From Luoshenia tenuis (GTDB lineage Bacteria; Bacillota; Clostridia; Christensenellales; GCA-900066905), in contig NZ_JACRSO010000001.1 of the NCBI RefSeq assembly GCF_014384745.1, forward strand, positions 1 through 64,000: 64,000 bases of DNA, read 5' to 3'. Positions 1 through 7,709 of the stretch are shown one piece after another (position 1 is the first letter of the stretch; the number at the start of each line of letters is the position of its first letter). Made by a program: the position numbers and the translations under genes. Under the pieces are notes generated by a model. That model made no database searches. It saw only the letters and a list, made by a program, of their open reading frames with translations, and was not told the DNA's origin.

Positions 1-99
1 TGTGATCGCCGCCGTCAGCGTGGTCTTGCCGTGGTCTACGTGGCCGATCGTGCCAATGTTTACGTGCGGTTTGTTCCGCTCAAATTTAGCCTTAGCCAT
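1..99 (-). CDS. tuf: Elongation factor Tu, N-terminal fragment
   Basis: EF-Tu delivers aminoacyl-tRNA to the ribosomal A site as a GTPase. Only the first 33 codons are in the window; the gene runs off the left edge. The start reads MAKAKFERNKPHVNIGTIG, followed by the G1 loop GHVDHGKT at residues 19-26, which is diagnostic. The ATG at 99-97 follows a strong AAGGAGGA ribosome-binding site. A tRNA-Gly gene lies upstream on the same strand, and a promoter candidate sits between the two. The product call is secure even though the gene is partial. Confidence 0.97.
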   Translation of the reverse strand, partial: MAKAKFERNKPHVNIGTIGHVDHGKTTLTAAIT

Positions 100-156
100 T
101 TGATCTTTTCCTCCTTAATGTTTATAAGCCCCAATTATTCATCTTTTTTACAGCAA

Positions 157-184
157 ATTATATTTGCAAGATCAACAGGGTAAA
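157..184 (-). promoter_or_regulatory. Candidate sigma-A promoter for tuf
   Basis: On the minus strand, TTTACC (184-179) is followed after 16 bases by a perfect TATAAT (162-157), about 60 bases before the tuf start codon. The -35 box begins directly after the tRNA gene. The TATAAT match is good and the -35 is moderate; tuf could also be reached by read-through from the tRNA promoter. Confidence 0.5.
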
Positions 185-187
185 AAA

Positions 188-261
188 TGGAGCGGGTGAT
201 GGGAATCGAACCCACGTAGCCAGCTTGGGAAGCTGGAACTCTACCATTGAGTTACACCCGC
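188..261 (-). tRNA. tRNA-Gly (anticodon CCC), CCA encoded
   Basis: The minus strand folds as a standard cloverleaf. The acceptor stem GCGGGTG pairs with CACCCGC, the D-loop has AATGGTA, the anticodon stem CCAGC/GCTGG encloses the loop TTCCCAA, and the T-arm carries GTTCGATTC. The anticodon is CCC, reading GGG. The 3' CCA is encoded in the DNA (190-188). The gene lies between sigH and tuf, where many Firmicutes have rpmG-secE-nusG downstream of sigH. Confidence 0.95.
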
Positions 262-286
262 ATGGACAAACCTGAAGCTGAGATTA

Positions 287-315
287 ATTGTACTAAAATA
301 GCCCCTGTTTGTCAA
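287..315 (-). promoter_or_regulatory. Strong sigma-A promoter for tRNA-Gly
   Basis: The minus strand shows a perfect TTGACA (315-310), a 17-base spacer and TACAAT (292-287), ending about 25 bases upstream of the mature tRNA 5' end. This near-consensus arrangement suits a stable-RNA gene. Confidence 0.8.
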
Positions 316-356
316 TATCGATTTACGCTTGAACCCCGCAGAAAATAGCGACAAAG

Positions 357-971
357 TTACTCTTCCTCCAGGTATTTCTCCAGCTTCTTTTTCACCCGCT
401 GCAGCGCATTGTCGATGCTCTTGACCCGCCGGTCCAGTTTCTCGGCGATCTCCTGATAAGAACGCCCCTGAAGATAGGCGGTAAGCACCTCCCATTCAAA
501 ATCGCTGAGCAGCTCCCCGATCTTCTCTTCGATGTGGTTAAAATCCTCCTGGTTGATGATCATGTCCTCCGGATTGGTCACTTTGGCCCCGGAGATGACA
601 TCCATCAGCGTCCGGTCGGATTCTTCATCATAGATGGGTTTGTTGAGAGAAACATAGGAATTCAGGGGTATATGCTTTTGCCGGGTCGCGGTTTTGATAG
701 CGGTAATGATCTGCCGGGTCACGCACAGCTCCGCAAAGGCGCGGAACCCCGACTGCTTGTCCGGCTTAAAGTCCCGTATCGCCTTATATAGGCCGATCAT
801 GCCCTCTTGCATGATATCGTCCCGGTCAGCACCGATCAAAAAGTAGGAGCGGACCTTGGAGCGCACCAGATTCTTGTATTTTTCCAACAGGTATTCCAGC
901 GCATCATTATCGCCCAAGCGGGCATAATGCACCAACTGCTCATCCGGCGTCTGCTCATATATACTTTTCAT
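357..971 (-). CDS. sigH: RNA polymerase sigma-H factor (sporulation/transition state)
   Basis: This is the sigma factor that directs transition-state and early sporulation transcription. At 204 residues it is close to the usual length of about 215. The region 2 sequences YFLIGADRDDIMQEGMIGL and AELCVTRQIITAIKTATRQ, and the region 4 sequence GRSYQEIAEKLDRRVKSIDN, match the SigH family closely as I recall it. The gene is last in a minus-strand run mrnC-thyX-rlmB-yacP-sigH, the classical Firmicutes order with thyX inserted. The ATG at 971 has only a weak ribosome-binding site, so the N-terminus could differ slightly. A sigma-H-like promoter precedes hpf elsewhere in this window (14191-14217). 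Confidence 0.96.
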   Translation of the reverse strand: MKSIYEQTPDEQLVHYARLGDNDALEYLLEKYKNLVRSKVRSYFLIGADRDDIMQEGMIGLYKAIRDFKPDKQSGFRAFAELCVTRQIITAIKTATRQKHIPLNSYVSLNKPIYDEESDRTLMDVISGAKVTNPEDMIINQEDFNHIEEKIGELLSDFEWEVLTAYLQGRSYQEIAEKLDRRVKSIDNALQRVKKKLEKYLEEE

Positions 972-1057
972 GTCGTTATACCGGCTCAGGATATGTATGC
1001 CCCTTCCCTTGCGATATTGCTCTAATTCAGCATTATAGCGCCTTTATCCCCGCCTCG

Positions 1058-1594
1058 TCAACCGCGGCCCTGGCGGCGCAGGCGCTCCAGCCGGCAACGC
1101 AGCTCAGGGTCAAGCCGCTCGTCCAGCAGGTGGGCCTTGATTGGCTGCGCGCTGTGCTGGCGCTTTAGGTTATCCTTCCGGCAGTGCTCCATTTCCTCTA
1201 AAAACTCCCGTGCGGACACCCGCAGTCCGCCATAGGTCATGATCGTGCCCTGTACCAGCGCGTCGCTGGAGGCCACGCGCACCTTCGCCTTCCCTCGCAG
1301 CAGGGCGACCCGCCGTTCGATATACTGGTCCGCCGTACAGCCGGGGGCGGTAAACACCACCTCCAGCTCCCCAAATTGTTCGCTGTGCTCGGGGTCCCGC
1401 GTTAAGTGGGCGTCAAACACCAGGATCACCGGGTGCCCCAGGTATCCACAATGATCCGCGATCCGCTCGATCAATACCTCCCGAGCGGCATCCAGCCCAA
1501 CGCCCTGCAGCCTGGGCGTTTCAGGCCAGGCGCCCAGGATATTATATCCATCCACGAACAGCAGCTCTTCTATTGTCTGTCCGCGCCCCGCCAT
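1058..1594 (-). CDS. yacP: NYN-domain RNase, YacP family
   Basis: A predicted NYN (PIN-like) ribonuclease of 178 residues. The N-terminal strand LLFVDGYNIL carries the first acidic residue of the fold, VFDAHLT the second, and SSDALVQ the third, as in YacP/Rae1. In Bacillus this protein cleaves mRNA on the ribosome; that role is inferred here from family membership. I chose the ATG at 1594, which follows AAAGGAG, rather than an upstream in-frame codon inside rlmB. The ATG overlaps the rlmB stop by one base (TAATG), indicating translational coupling. sigH follows downstream. Confidence 0.9.
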   Translation of the reverse strand: MAGRGQTIEELLFVDGYNILGAWPETPRLQGVGLDAAREVLIERIADHCGYLGHPVILVFDAHLTRDPEHSEQFGELEVVFTAPGCTADQYIERRVALLRGKAKVRVASSDALVQGTIMTYGGLRVSAREFLEEMEHCRKDNLKRQHSAQPIKAHLLDERLDPELRCRLERLRRQGRG

Positions 1595-2544
1595 TATAAA
1601 CTCCTTTGCCTGGCCGCCTCGCACATCAGCACGGCCGCAGCTACCGACGCATTGAGGGATTCGATCTTCCCTTTCATCGGTATCGAAGCGACAAAGTCGC
1701 AGTTCTTTTTCAGCAGCTGAGAGATGCCCTGCCCTTCTCCCCCCACCACCAGGGCGATGGGGCCTTTGAAATCGCACTGATAATAAGGCTGGCCCGACAT
1801 ATCCGCCCCGGTGATCCACACCCCGGCGGATTTCAGCTCTTCAAGCGCTGTATTCAGGTTGGTCACACGGGCCACCGGCAGATACTCCACCGCCCCCGCG
1901 GAGGCTTTGGCCACGATAGGGGTCATACCCACCGCACGGCGCTTCGGGATGACGATGCCATGGGCGCCGCAGCATTCCGCCGTGCGCATGATCGAGCCCA
2001 AATTATGGGGATCCTCAACGCCGTCCAGCACTACGATAAAGGGGTCTTCCCCCTTTTCTCGGGCTGCGGCTAACATCTCGGCCAAAGTAACATAGTCCCG
2101 CACCGCTACAAAGGCTGCAAAGCCCTGATGGCGGCCGCCCATACAGAGTTCATCCAGATGGGCACGCCCCACCTGCTGGATGACGATGCCCACCTCCTTG
2201 GCCATGCGCAGCAGCTCCCGAGCGGAACCCTCCATCTCCCCATCGGCAACCAACAGCTTATCAATGGAGCGGCCCGCACGAATCGCCTCGCGCACCGGAT
2301 TGCGGCCCATCAGCAGATTCTCCGGCAAGCTGCGCTCTTCCACTTCCGCCTCCGTCTGCCGCGCCGGTGCAGGCCTATGTTGTGGTGTCTGGGGCCTTCG
2401 GGCATCTCCTTGGACTGCCGGACCGCGCCGGGCGCCCCTGCGCTCCTCCCTAAAGCCGGCCGGCGCCCCGCGCCGCTCTGTACGCCTGCCAGGCGCAGCC
2501 CCATATTCCCGGCGGCCGCCCGCCCTGTTCTTATAATCAGCCAT
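1594..2544 (-). CDS. rlmB: 23S rRNA (guanosine-2'-O-)-methyltransferase RlmB
   Basis: A SPOUT-class methyltransferase that 2'-O-methylates a guanosine of the 23S rRNA peptidyl-transferase loop. The substrate-binding domain starts near residue 75 (LMGRNPVREAI). The catalytic domain has the motifs DPHNLGSIMRTAE (about 170-182), VVGGEGQGIS and ESLNASVAAAVLMCEA, which form the SAM-binding knot. At 316 residues it is longer than the usual 245 or so because of a 70-residue N-terminal stretch rich in Arg, Gly and Pro. Such basic tails occur in clostridial members and probably bind RNA. It is coupled to yacP by a one-base overlap. Confidence 0.93.
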   Translation of the reverse strand: MADYKNRAGGRREYGAAPGRRTERRGAPAGFREERRGARRGPAVQGDARRPQTPQHRPAPARQTEAEVEERSLPENLLMGRNPVREAIRAGRSIDKLLVADGEMEGSARELLRMAKEVGIVIQQVGRAHLDELCMGGRHQGFAAFVAVRDYVTLAEMLAAAREKGEDPFIVVLDGVEDPHNLGSIMRTAECCGAHGIVIPKRRAVGMTPIVAKASAGAVEYLPVARVTNLNTALEELKSAGVWITGADMSGQPYYQCDFKGPIALVVGGEGQGISQLLKKNCDFVASIPMKGKIESLNASVAAAVLMCEAARQRSL

Positions 2545-2570
2545 CTGCTAATCCCACTTTCTCAATCGCT

Positions 2571-3320
2571 TTACGCGTTGTTTTTATCTCGAAGCGCCGC
2601 CTGACGAAGGCAAACCTGCCCCGCTTGTCCGCAAGACTTTTTACCCTCCGGGCAGGCGCCGCGCACACACCCCGGCCCGGCGTTTGCAAATAACCGCGGT
2701 GCAACCTCCATACACTTTTCCAGCATCTGCCACGCCAGCTCTCGGATCTCCCACTGCGCGCGATTGCAACAGCGCAGGGAGAAAAAGTGCATCAGCTCCC
2801 GCGCATTCATGGTCATCATGATCTTGGTTTCCGCCGCGTTGGGCATCACAAAGCGCGCGTCCTCGTTGCTCTGTTCGCCCGCATTGCCCAGGGCGTCCAC
2901 CCATTCGTTGTACCAGCTCTGGATCTGAGCCATCTGGTCGTTAAACCGCTGCTGTGCCTCCGGCCCCAAAGCCGCGATCCGCGGGGGCATGATATAGTTA
3001 AAGGTTCCCTCATCCCGCCGCTGCCCCACATACCGCTGGGACTGGACGGAAAAGCTGGCGATACGGTGCCGGGTGATCTGCGCCAGCAGCGCCCGGGATA
3101 CCCCCTCTATGCCGAAAGTAAAGCTGGCGTGCTCGATCACCGAGGTATGCCCCATCCCCATCAGCCGCTCGATATACCTGCTCTGGTCTTTGGTGGCTAC
3201 CCCTTGGGCGATGGTATCGATATCCGAGGCGGAATAGCACATCTTCCCCCCCATAGCCACGATCTCGTCCGCATCCTTTGTATAGCGCAGCAGCTCCACA
3301 TGTAGTTTGACCTGTGCCAT
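2571..3320 (-). CDS. thyX: Flavin-dependent thymidylate synthase
   Basis: Converts dUMP to dTMP using methylene-tetrahydrofolate, FAD and NADPH. The family signature RHRIASFSVQSQRY lies at residues 84-97. The N-terminal half has HTSVIEHASFTF, where the flavin and folate sites form. The last 30 residues contain four cysteines (CVRGACPEGKKSC...C), an extension I associate with clostridial ThyX. At 249 residues the size is normal. The start follows GGAGGAATAAGGG and sits two bases after the mrnC stop. No thyA is visible in the window, so this may be the cell's thymidylate synthase. Confidence 0.95.
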   Translation of the reverse strand: MAQVKLHVELLRYTKDADEIVAMGGKMCYSASDIDTIAQGVATKDQSRYIERLMGMGHTSVIEHASFTFGIEGVSRALLAQITRHRIASFSVQSQRYVGQRRDEGTFNYIMPPRIAALGPEAQQRFNDQMAQIQSWYNEWVDALGNAGEQSNEDARFVMPNAAETKIMMTMNARELMHFFSLRCCNRAQWEIRELAWQMLEKCMEVAPRLFANAGPGCVRGACPEGKKSCGQAGQVCLRQAALRDKNNA

Positions 3321-3323
3321 CCC

Positions 3324-3782
3324 TTATTCCTCCTTCGCTGCAGGCTTGTCCTCCTGCCCAGGCTGTAAAATCATCTGTCCAATCTGCGAAAGCCGCTCAA
3401 ACCGCCCCGCAAGATATAAAAAGCCGATCAGCGCCTCCAATCCTGTCGCCGCACGGTACTCCGTCACATCGGCATTTTTAGGCACGGTAGGGCTTTTGGT
3501 ATTGCGCCCCCGGCGGTAGACCGCCGCTTCTTCTTCAGAAAGCTCCGGCAACAGCCGGTGCAGCGTATCGCTCTGCGCATGGGCACTGACATAGCCAATG
3601 GCCATTTGATGCAGTTTATGGGCAGAGCCGGCATAATGCTCTGCCAGGTAAGTGCGTACCATCAAGTCATATACCGTATCGCCCACATAGGCCAACACCA
3701 GCGCATTCATTTGGCGCACTTCGCTTTCAGCCAGCCCCTCTTTTCCGTCAGCGCGCCAAAGCGCCTCCATTCCCTCGTACAA
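3324..3782 (-). CDS. mrnC: Mini-ribonuclease 3
   Basis: A dimeric RNase III-like nuclease lacking the dsRNA-binding domain; in Bacillus it matures 23S rRNA. At 152 residues it has the right size. The RNase III catalytic signature appears as LAYVGDTVYDLMVRTYL near residues 30-46, with the second acidic site in TGLEALIGFLYL. A TTG at 3782 preceded by AAGGA with 8-base spacing is the likely start; an ATG four codons later is the alternative. In Bacillus cysS precedes this gene. Here cysS lies 36 kb away and cwlD takes its place. Confidence 0.92.
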   Translation of the reverse strand: MYEGMEALWRADGKEGLAESEVRQMNALVLAYVGDTVYDLMVRTYLAEHYAGSAHKLHQMAIGYVSAHAQSDTLHRLLPELSEEEAAVYRRGRNTKSPTVPKNADVTEYRAATGLEALIGFLYLAGRFERLSQIGQMILQPGQEDKPAAKEE

Positions 3783-3808
3783 TCTATTGGTCCTTCTTTC
3801 CGTTTGAT

Positions 3809-4534
3809 CTACCGGCCGATCTCCTTTGCCGTTTCCACTGTAAAGGAGTCCAGCACGCCCTTAAAAATCGCCTCGGCGACCCGATCCTGGTACTGTTCAT
3901 CTTGAAGCATGGCCTTTTCATCCGGGTTGGATATAAAGCCGCATTCAACAATGACCGAAGGTTGCTCGCCCGCCTTTAACACGTAAAAATCACCCGATTT
4001 GACTTCGCGCTTTTTCCACCCGTCCGGGATCAAAGCGTTCAACCGGTCCTGTATGCACTGGGCCAGCGCAGCGCCGCCCTCTGCAGCGCCGCTTTGGTAA
4101 AACACCTGCGGCCCGCGTACCGAGGCCGAGGTGTACTTATTCATATGGATGGAAACCATGATGTCCGGCTTCGTATCCTTAATGATCTGCGCTCGGGCGC
4201 GCATATCCTTTTGCTTATCGGTTCCCTTGCCGTCCCCGCCCAGGCCTTCGTCCGCCGTCCGGGTCTGTACGACTTTCCAGCCCGCGCTTTCAAATTTAGC
4301 CTGCACCTTCAGGGCGATCTGGAGATTGAGCTGCGCTTCCACCACACCGTCGATCCCCACGGCTCCACCGTCAAAACCGCCATGACCCGCATCCAGTACG
4401 ATGGTCTTGCCCAAATTTAAGCCGATAGCGCTGCGTGCGCTATCGGATAAGGCGATGGATACCGCCGTTACCGCCAGTAGAAAAACGCTGAGGCCCAGCG
4501 CGATAAAGGCTTTTTTTGTTAACCGCTTTCCCAT
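3809..4534 (-). CDS. cwlD: N-acetylmuramoyl-L-alanine amidase CwlD (spore cortex)
   Basis: A zinc amidase that removes peptides from muramic acid so that muramic-delta-lactam can form in spore cortex. At 241 residues it has a signal anchor at about 10-30, then an Amidase_3 domain. Zinc ligands are H51 (LDAGHGG), E66 and H130 (SIHMN), with the catalytic E197 in VECGFISN. The ATG at 4534 follows GGAGGGGG with 7-base spacing and is preferred over an in-frame codon 22 residues upstream. It stands first in the minus-strand group, 27 bases before mrnC. Sporulation-specific use is inferred from family and size. Confidence 0.88.
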   Translation of the reverse strand: MGKRLTKKAFIALGLSVFLLAVTAVSIALSDSARSAIGLNLGKTIVLDAGHGGFDGGAVGIDGVVEAQLNLQIALKVQAKFESAGWKVVQTRTADEGLGGDGKGTDKQKDMRARAQIIKDTKPDIMVSIHMNKYTSASVRGPQVFYQSGAAEGGAALAQCIQDRLNALIPDGWKKREVKSGDFYVLKAGEQPSVIVECGFISNPDEKAMLQDEQYQDRVAEAIFKGVLDSFTVETAKEIGR

Positions 4535-4879
4535 GCCAATCCCCCTCCAATGCAAATAGGCTCTTTCTACCCTATTCACATTTAACCCAGGGTTTGACAC
4601 GATGGCATACTATTTTTTGCGTATACCAAATAAAGTGTGCTTTTATGCGCTCGTTCTATTATACATGATTATGGTTATGTTTTGCTACTTTTTAAAATCT
4701 TTTTCATTACACGTGTCCCTATTCGCATAATTGGGGCTTTGTTCCGGCGGCCATTGCTTGGCCCTGCGCGCATCGTGTGGCTTCCTAAAAAATGGCTACT
4801 GATTGCACAATAAAGTAGTAAAAAAGGGTTAAGGATTGGGCTCTGTGGAATGTTCTCTAAGCAGCACTATATTTAAAAG
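4535..4879. other. Non-coding gap upstream of cwlD
   Basis: No gene is recognisable here. On the minus strand a TATAAT (4663-4658) lies about 125 bases upstream of cwlD, but it has no good -35 box, and I could not find a convincing sigma-E or sigma-G promoter. The sequence is less GC-rich than the flanking genes. It leads into the structured segment at 4880-5016. Confidence 0.4.
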
Positions 4880-5016
4880 GGTTGTTCGATCGGCCGCCGC
4901 ATTAGAAACAACAGTTGGAAATGGGATCGCTTAGTTATTGTTACTGGTAAGTACGTAGATGTCCCTCTCCAAACAACCGTATTGAAAAAAGCCTGAGCAA
5001 AATGCTCCGGCTTTTT
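4880..5016 (+). ncRNA. Possible structured RNA ending in a terminator
   Basis: Three nested helices can be drawn on the plus strand. GGTTGTT (4880-4886) pairs with AACAACC (4972-4978), CGATC (4887-4891) pairs with GATCG (4925-4929), and an intrinsic terminator follows at 4988-5016. No plus-strand gene follows, so this would be a free-standing small RNA rather than a leader. I do not recognise a family. Chance pairing cannot be excluded without comparative data, and no clear promoter was found. Confidence 0.25.
4988..5016. terminator. Bidirectional intrinsic terminator
   Basis: AAAGCC and GAGCA pair with TGCTC and GGCTTT around an AAA loop, with one T-C mismatch. T-runs lie on both sides: CTTTTT on the plus strand and TTTTTT on the minus strand. 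In the minus direction it ends the tsaD transcript, about 200 bases beyond the tsaD stop. Confidence 0.8.
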
Positions 5017-5074
5017 ATCTATAATTGTTAGTAGTTAAAGAAGGCAAATCGTTTATTACGCCAACTTAAGTTTT

Positions 5075-5173
5075 TCAACCCCAGACTTTGTCATTTAGCG
5101 CAAATCTAACAATTAAGCCGATGTAGCCCTTGTTGCGAATCAAACCCGCCCTTTTATCAGCCCCTATAGCCAT
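5075..5173 (-). CDS. Possible small ORF downstream of tsaD
   Basis: A 32-codon frame starts MAIGADKRAGLIRNKG and ends LNDKVWG before TGA. It lies between the tsaD stop and its terminator. The frame is open back to the tsaD TAA and in phase with it, so 46 sense codons follow that stop. Possible starts are the ATG at 5173 or a GTG at 5200; neither has a good ribosome-binding site. The composition looks protein-like, with basic and hydrophobic blocks. I do not recognise the product. It may be a remnant of a larger gene or a chance frame. Confidence 0.22.
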   Translation of the reverse strand: MAIGADKRAGLIRNKGYIGLIVRFALNDKVWG

Positions 5174-5215
5174 CTGCACAGTGTCTGCCTCATGGCACAC
5201 TGCCTTGTGTGCGCG

Positions 5216-6292
5216 TTAGTCATTGCCGAGCCGTTCGGCTAATTGCAGATCCGGTACGGCGTTGAGCGTCATATCCATTAGTTCCCCCCGCATCAGGTGC
5301 GGGTATGCAGCGCAGCCCCCCATGGCCGCGTTATCGGTGCACAGCACCGGCGGCGGATAAACCGCGCGCAGTCCATTTGCCAGCGCCGCATGTTGCAGCG
5401 TTTCGCGCAAAAGGGAGTTACTGGCCACGCCGCCTGCCAGCGCCACGATCCCGATCCCCTCGCGTTTTGCCGCGCGGATGGTCTTGGCGACCAGCACCTC
5501 TACCGCAGCCTTTTGGAAGGAGGCCGCCAGGTCGGCCACATCCGGCTGCTCGCCTTTTTGGCTCAGGTTATGCAAAAAATTGATGACCGCTGTTTTCAGC
5601 CCGCTAAAGCTGAAGTCGTCGTTATCCTCTTCCATCATAACCCGGGGAAAGTGAAAGGCATCCGGATTGCCTTCTTTGGCGATCTTATCGATCAGCGGCC
5701 CACCGGGATAACCTAATCCCAACGCCCGGGCGACCTTATCAAAAGCCTCGCCCACGGCGTCGTCCCGCGTGGCGCCCAGCGTAAGGATACCGCCCTTAGT
5801 TACCTTCACCAAGTGACTGTGTCCGCCCGAGGCCACCAGGCAGACAAAGGGCGCGCTCAGATCGGGATGGGCCAGATAGTTGGCGCTGATATGCCCTTCG
5901 ATGTGGTGCACGCCGATCAGCGGCAGGTCGTGCGCAAAGGCGATGGCCTTTGCCGCCGAAACGGATACCAGCAAGGCCCCCACCAGTCCCGGCCCATAGG
6001 CAACCGAAACCGCGTCCAGCCCATCAAAATCCAACCCCGCTTCCTGCAGCGCCGCCGCGATCACCCGCTCCATGGCGAGCACGTGCTGGCGGGAGGCGAT
6101 CTCCGGCACCACGCCGCCATAGGGCTGGTGCAGCGCGATCTGGCTGTCGATCACATTGCTCAGGATCGTGCGCCCATTTTGAATGACAGCTGCCGCCGTC
6201 TCATCACAGGAGGACTCCAGCGCTAAGATGTTCACGTTTTCTTTTTGCATAATGGCCGGCAGCTTTCTGCGCGCCCGCTCCATATAACTCAT
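5216..6292 (-). CDS. tsaD: tRNA threonylcarbamoyladenosine transferase TsaD
   Basis: The catalytic subunit that transfers threonylcarbamoyl from TC-AMP to A37 of ANN-decoding tRNAs, working with TsaB and TsaE. Hallmarks are ILALESSCDETAAAV at the N-terminus, the metal-binding HHIEGH, GGHSHLV, the GEAFDKVARALGLGYPGG stretch, and the C-terminal GGVASNSLLRE and CTDNAAM. At 358 residues it is slightly long. Family members usually begin near the internal Met15 (position 6250), but an AGAGG lies 11 bases before the ATG at 6292. The upstream DUF1461 gene ends 3 bases away. Confidence 0.96.
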   Translation of the reverse strand: MSYMERARRKLPAIMQKENVNILALESSCDETAAAVIQNGRTILSNVIDSQIALHQPYGGVVPEIASRQHVLAMERVIAAALQEAGLDFDGLDAVSVAYGPGLVGALLVSVSAAKAIAFAHDLPLIGVHHIEGHISANYLAHPDLSAPFVCLVASGGHSHLVKVTKGGILTLGATRDDAVGEAFDKVARALGLGYPGGPLIDKIAKEGNPDAFHFPRVMMEEDNDDFSFSGLKTAVINFLHNLSQKGEQPDVADLAASFQKAAVEVLVAKTIRAAKREGIGIVALAGGVASNSLLRETLQHAALANGLRAVYPPPVLCTDNAAMGGCAAYPHLMRGELMDMTLNAVPDLQLAERLGND

Positions 6293-6295
6293 ACT

Positions 6296-7006
6296 TTATT
6301 TAACCTCTTTACGAAATACTTTAGCGCGCATGGCCCAAAAGCCCAGCGCCGCAGTCACCACAAGACCGATGGCCAGCGTGATCACAATGCGGGTAGCCGT
6401 CGCCACAAAAAAGGCTTGGGGCACCATTTGAATCAGAATATCCGTGCGCGGGTCCAGTATCCACAGATCATTATTGAAAAACAACAGATGGAACTGGGTA
6501 AACACACCGTTAAAGTCGATGGCCAGCGCAATTCCCAAAGCGGCCAGCAGCGCCCCCAGCGCCACGGTAGCCCAAAAGCAGCACCGGCCCAGAATGGGTA
6601 TCGCCTTTTTCCGCCGCAACGCAATGAGCGCCGCCAGGCTACCTGCCGCCACCGCCAGGGCGATCCCTCTTAAGCGGAAGCCATTGACAAAGAGCACCTG
6701 CACATCGACCATATGGGCGCGCTCCCGCTCGTTAAAGACCGGGCGCACCTCGCCCATGATCTCCGCCTGCATGTCCAGCGCCTCCCGCTCCCCACGCAGG
6801 TATTCCAGCAACCCGTCGGTCACCTCCATCAGCGCCTCTTCGCTGATGCCGATGGACGCGGCCTGCCCGCCCTTTTGATATTGATCCGCATAAAAGTTCC
6901 GGTCAAAGGCCGTCCACTCCACGGAAGTAAGCAGTACGATCAACAACCAGGAGAGCGCAAACACGCAGCCCAACAGGGCCGGTCCTATCTTCTTCAAGGT
7001 CTCCAA
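6296..7006 (-). CDS. TIGR01906/DUF1461 integral membrane protein
   Basis: An uncharacterised membrane protein family common in Firmicutes. About four hydrophobic segments are visible: one near the N-terminus (LLGCVFALSWLLIVLLTS), one after residue 110, one near 140 and one at the C-terminus. The extracytoplasmic stretch has the family-typical FNERERAHMVDVQVLF. A TTG at 7006 preceded by GGAGGAGGG at 6-base spacing is the likely start, placing it two bases after the upstream stop; an earlier in-frame start would overlap that gene. It sits between the cyclase-family gene and tsaD. The function is unknown. Confidence 0.8.
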   Translation of the reverse strand: METLKKIGPALLGCVFALSWLLIVLLTSVEWTAFDRNFYADQYQKGGQAASIGISEEALMEVTDGLLEYLRGEREALDMQAEIMGEVRPVFNERERAHMVDVQVLFVNGFRLRGIALAVAAGSLAALIALRRKKAIPILGRCCFWATVALGALLAALGIALAIDFNGVFTQFHLLFFNNDLWILDPRTDILIQMVPQAFFVATATRIVITLAIGLVVTAALGFWAMRAKVFRKEVK

Positions 7007-7008
7007 GC

Positions 7009-7650
7009 TTATCCCTCCTCCTGCCAGATCCACACGCGCGCAGGCGCGGCCTCAGCCCCCGCCAGCTTTAGTGGCGCACAGATCAGTTGTATCGCCCCAG
7101 AACGCACCTCCCGCAGCGGCACGGTTTCCAGCGCCACAGCCAGGCGGCCTTTTAAAAATGCGCGGTGGGTCTGATCCCCTATCCGCCCCATCGGCCCGAT
7201 GGAAAAAGCGTCTATCCCCAAAAGCTGGATGCCTTGACGCGCAAGGTAGGCGGCCGCTTCGGGCTCCAGCGCGATAAAGTCGCTGCGAAAGCCACCAGAC
7301 CCCAGCCATTTAGAATTATCCGTTTTGATCAGCAACCGTTTGCAGCCTTCCGGGAACCGGCCCTGCACATCCTGCGTGCGTATATGGCCTGTAAGCTGAC
7401 CGGTGAGATCCAGAACGTAAGCCGGGCCCACCAGCACCTGCGCGTCAAACGCATCTACCCGCGCGCCGGCAGGATCGTAGTGAAAGGGCGCGTCGATATG
7501 CGTACCGCAATGCGTGCCCTGCCCAAAACGGCTTTGAGTGGATACCGCACCGGCTACCTGCGCGGTTTGTTCAATCGCCATACAAAACGGCTCATCGCCC
7601 GGCCAAACCGGCATGCCGTTTTCCATCGGCACAGTGGCGTCTATCCACAT
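7009..7650 (-). CDS. Cyclase-family (kynurenine formamidase-like) hydrolase
   Basis: A 213-residue member of the metal-dependent cyclase/arylformamidase family (PF04199). The diagnostic HxGTHxDxPxH element appears as HCGTHIDAPFHY at about residues 47-58, and LLGIDAFSIGP supplies the second conserved site. Characterised relatives hydrolyse N-formylkynurenine or act on isatin-like amides, but no kynurenine-pathway gene is visible nearby, so the substrate is open. The ATG follows GGGGAGGAAGG. Its product would be cytoplasmic. The run continues into the DUF1461 gene and tsaD. Confidence 0.82.
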   Translation of the reverse strand: MWIDATVPMENGMPVWPGDEPFCMAIEQTAQVAGAVSTQSRFGQGTHCGTHIDAPFHYDPAGARVDAFDAQVLVGPAYVLDLTGQLTGHIRTQDVQGRFPEGCKRLLIKTDNSKWLGSGGFRSDFIALEPEAAAYLARQGIQLLGIDAFSIGPMGRIGDQTHRAFLKGRLAVALETVPLREVRSGAIQLICAPLKLAGAEAAPARVWIWQEEG

Positions 7651-7672
7651 CCGGCCCTTCCTCCCCGTTTAC

Positions 7673-7697
7673 AAAAAAAGCCCCTTGGGGCTTTTTT
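7673..7697. terminator. Intrinsic terminator
   Basis: AAAAAAGCCCC is followed by a TT loop and GGGGCTTTTTT, flanked by A and T tracts so that it can act in either direction. It separates the YerB-like gene (minus strand, upstream) from the cyclase-family gene. Confidence 0.85.
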
Positions 7698-7709
7698 ATG
7701 TTCTCCGCG

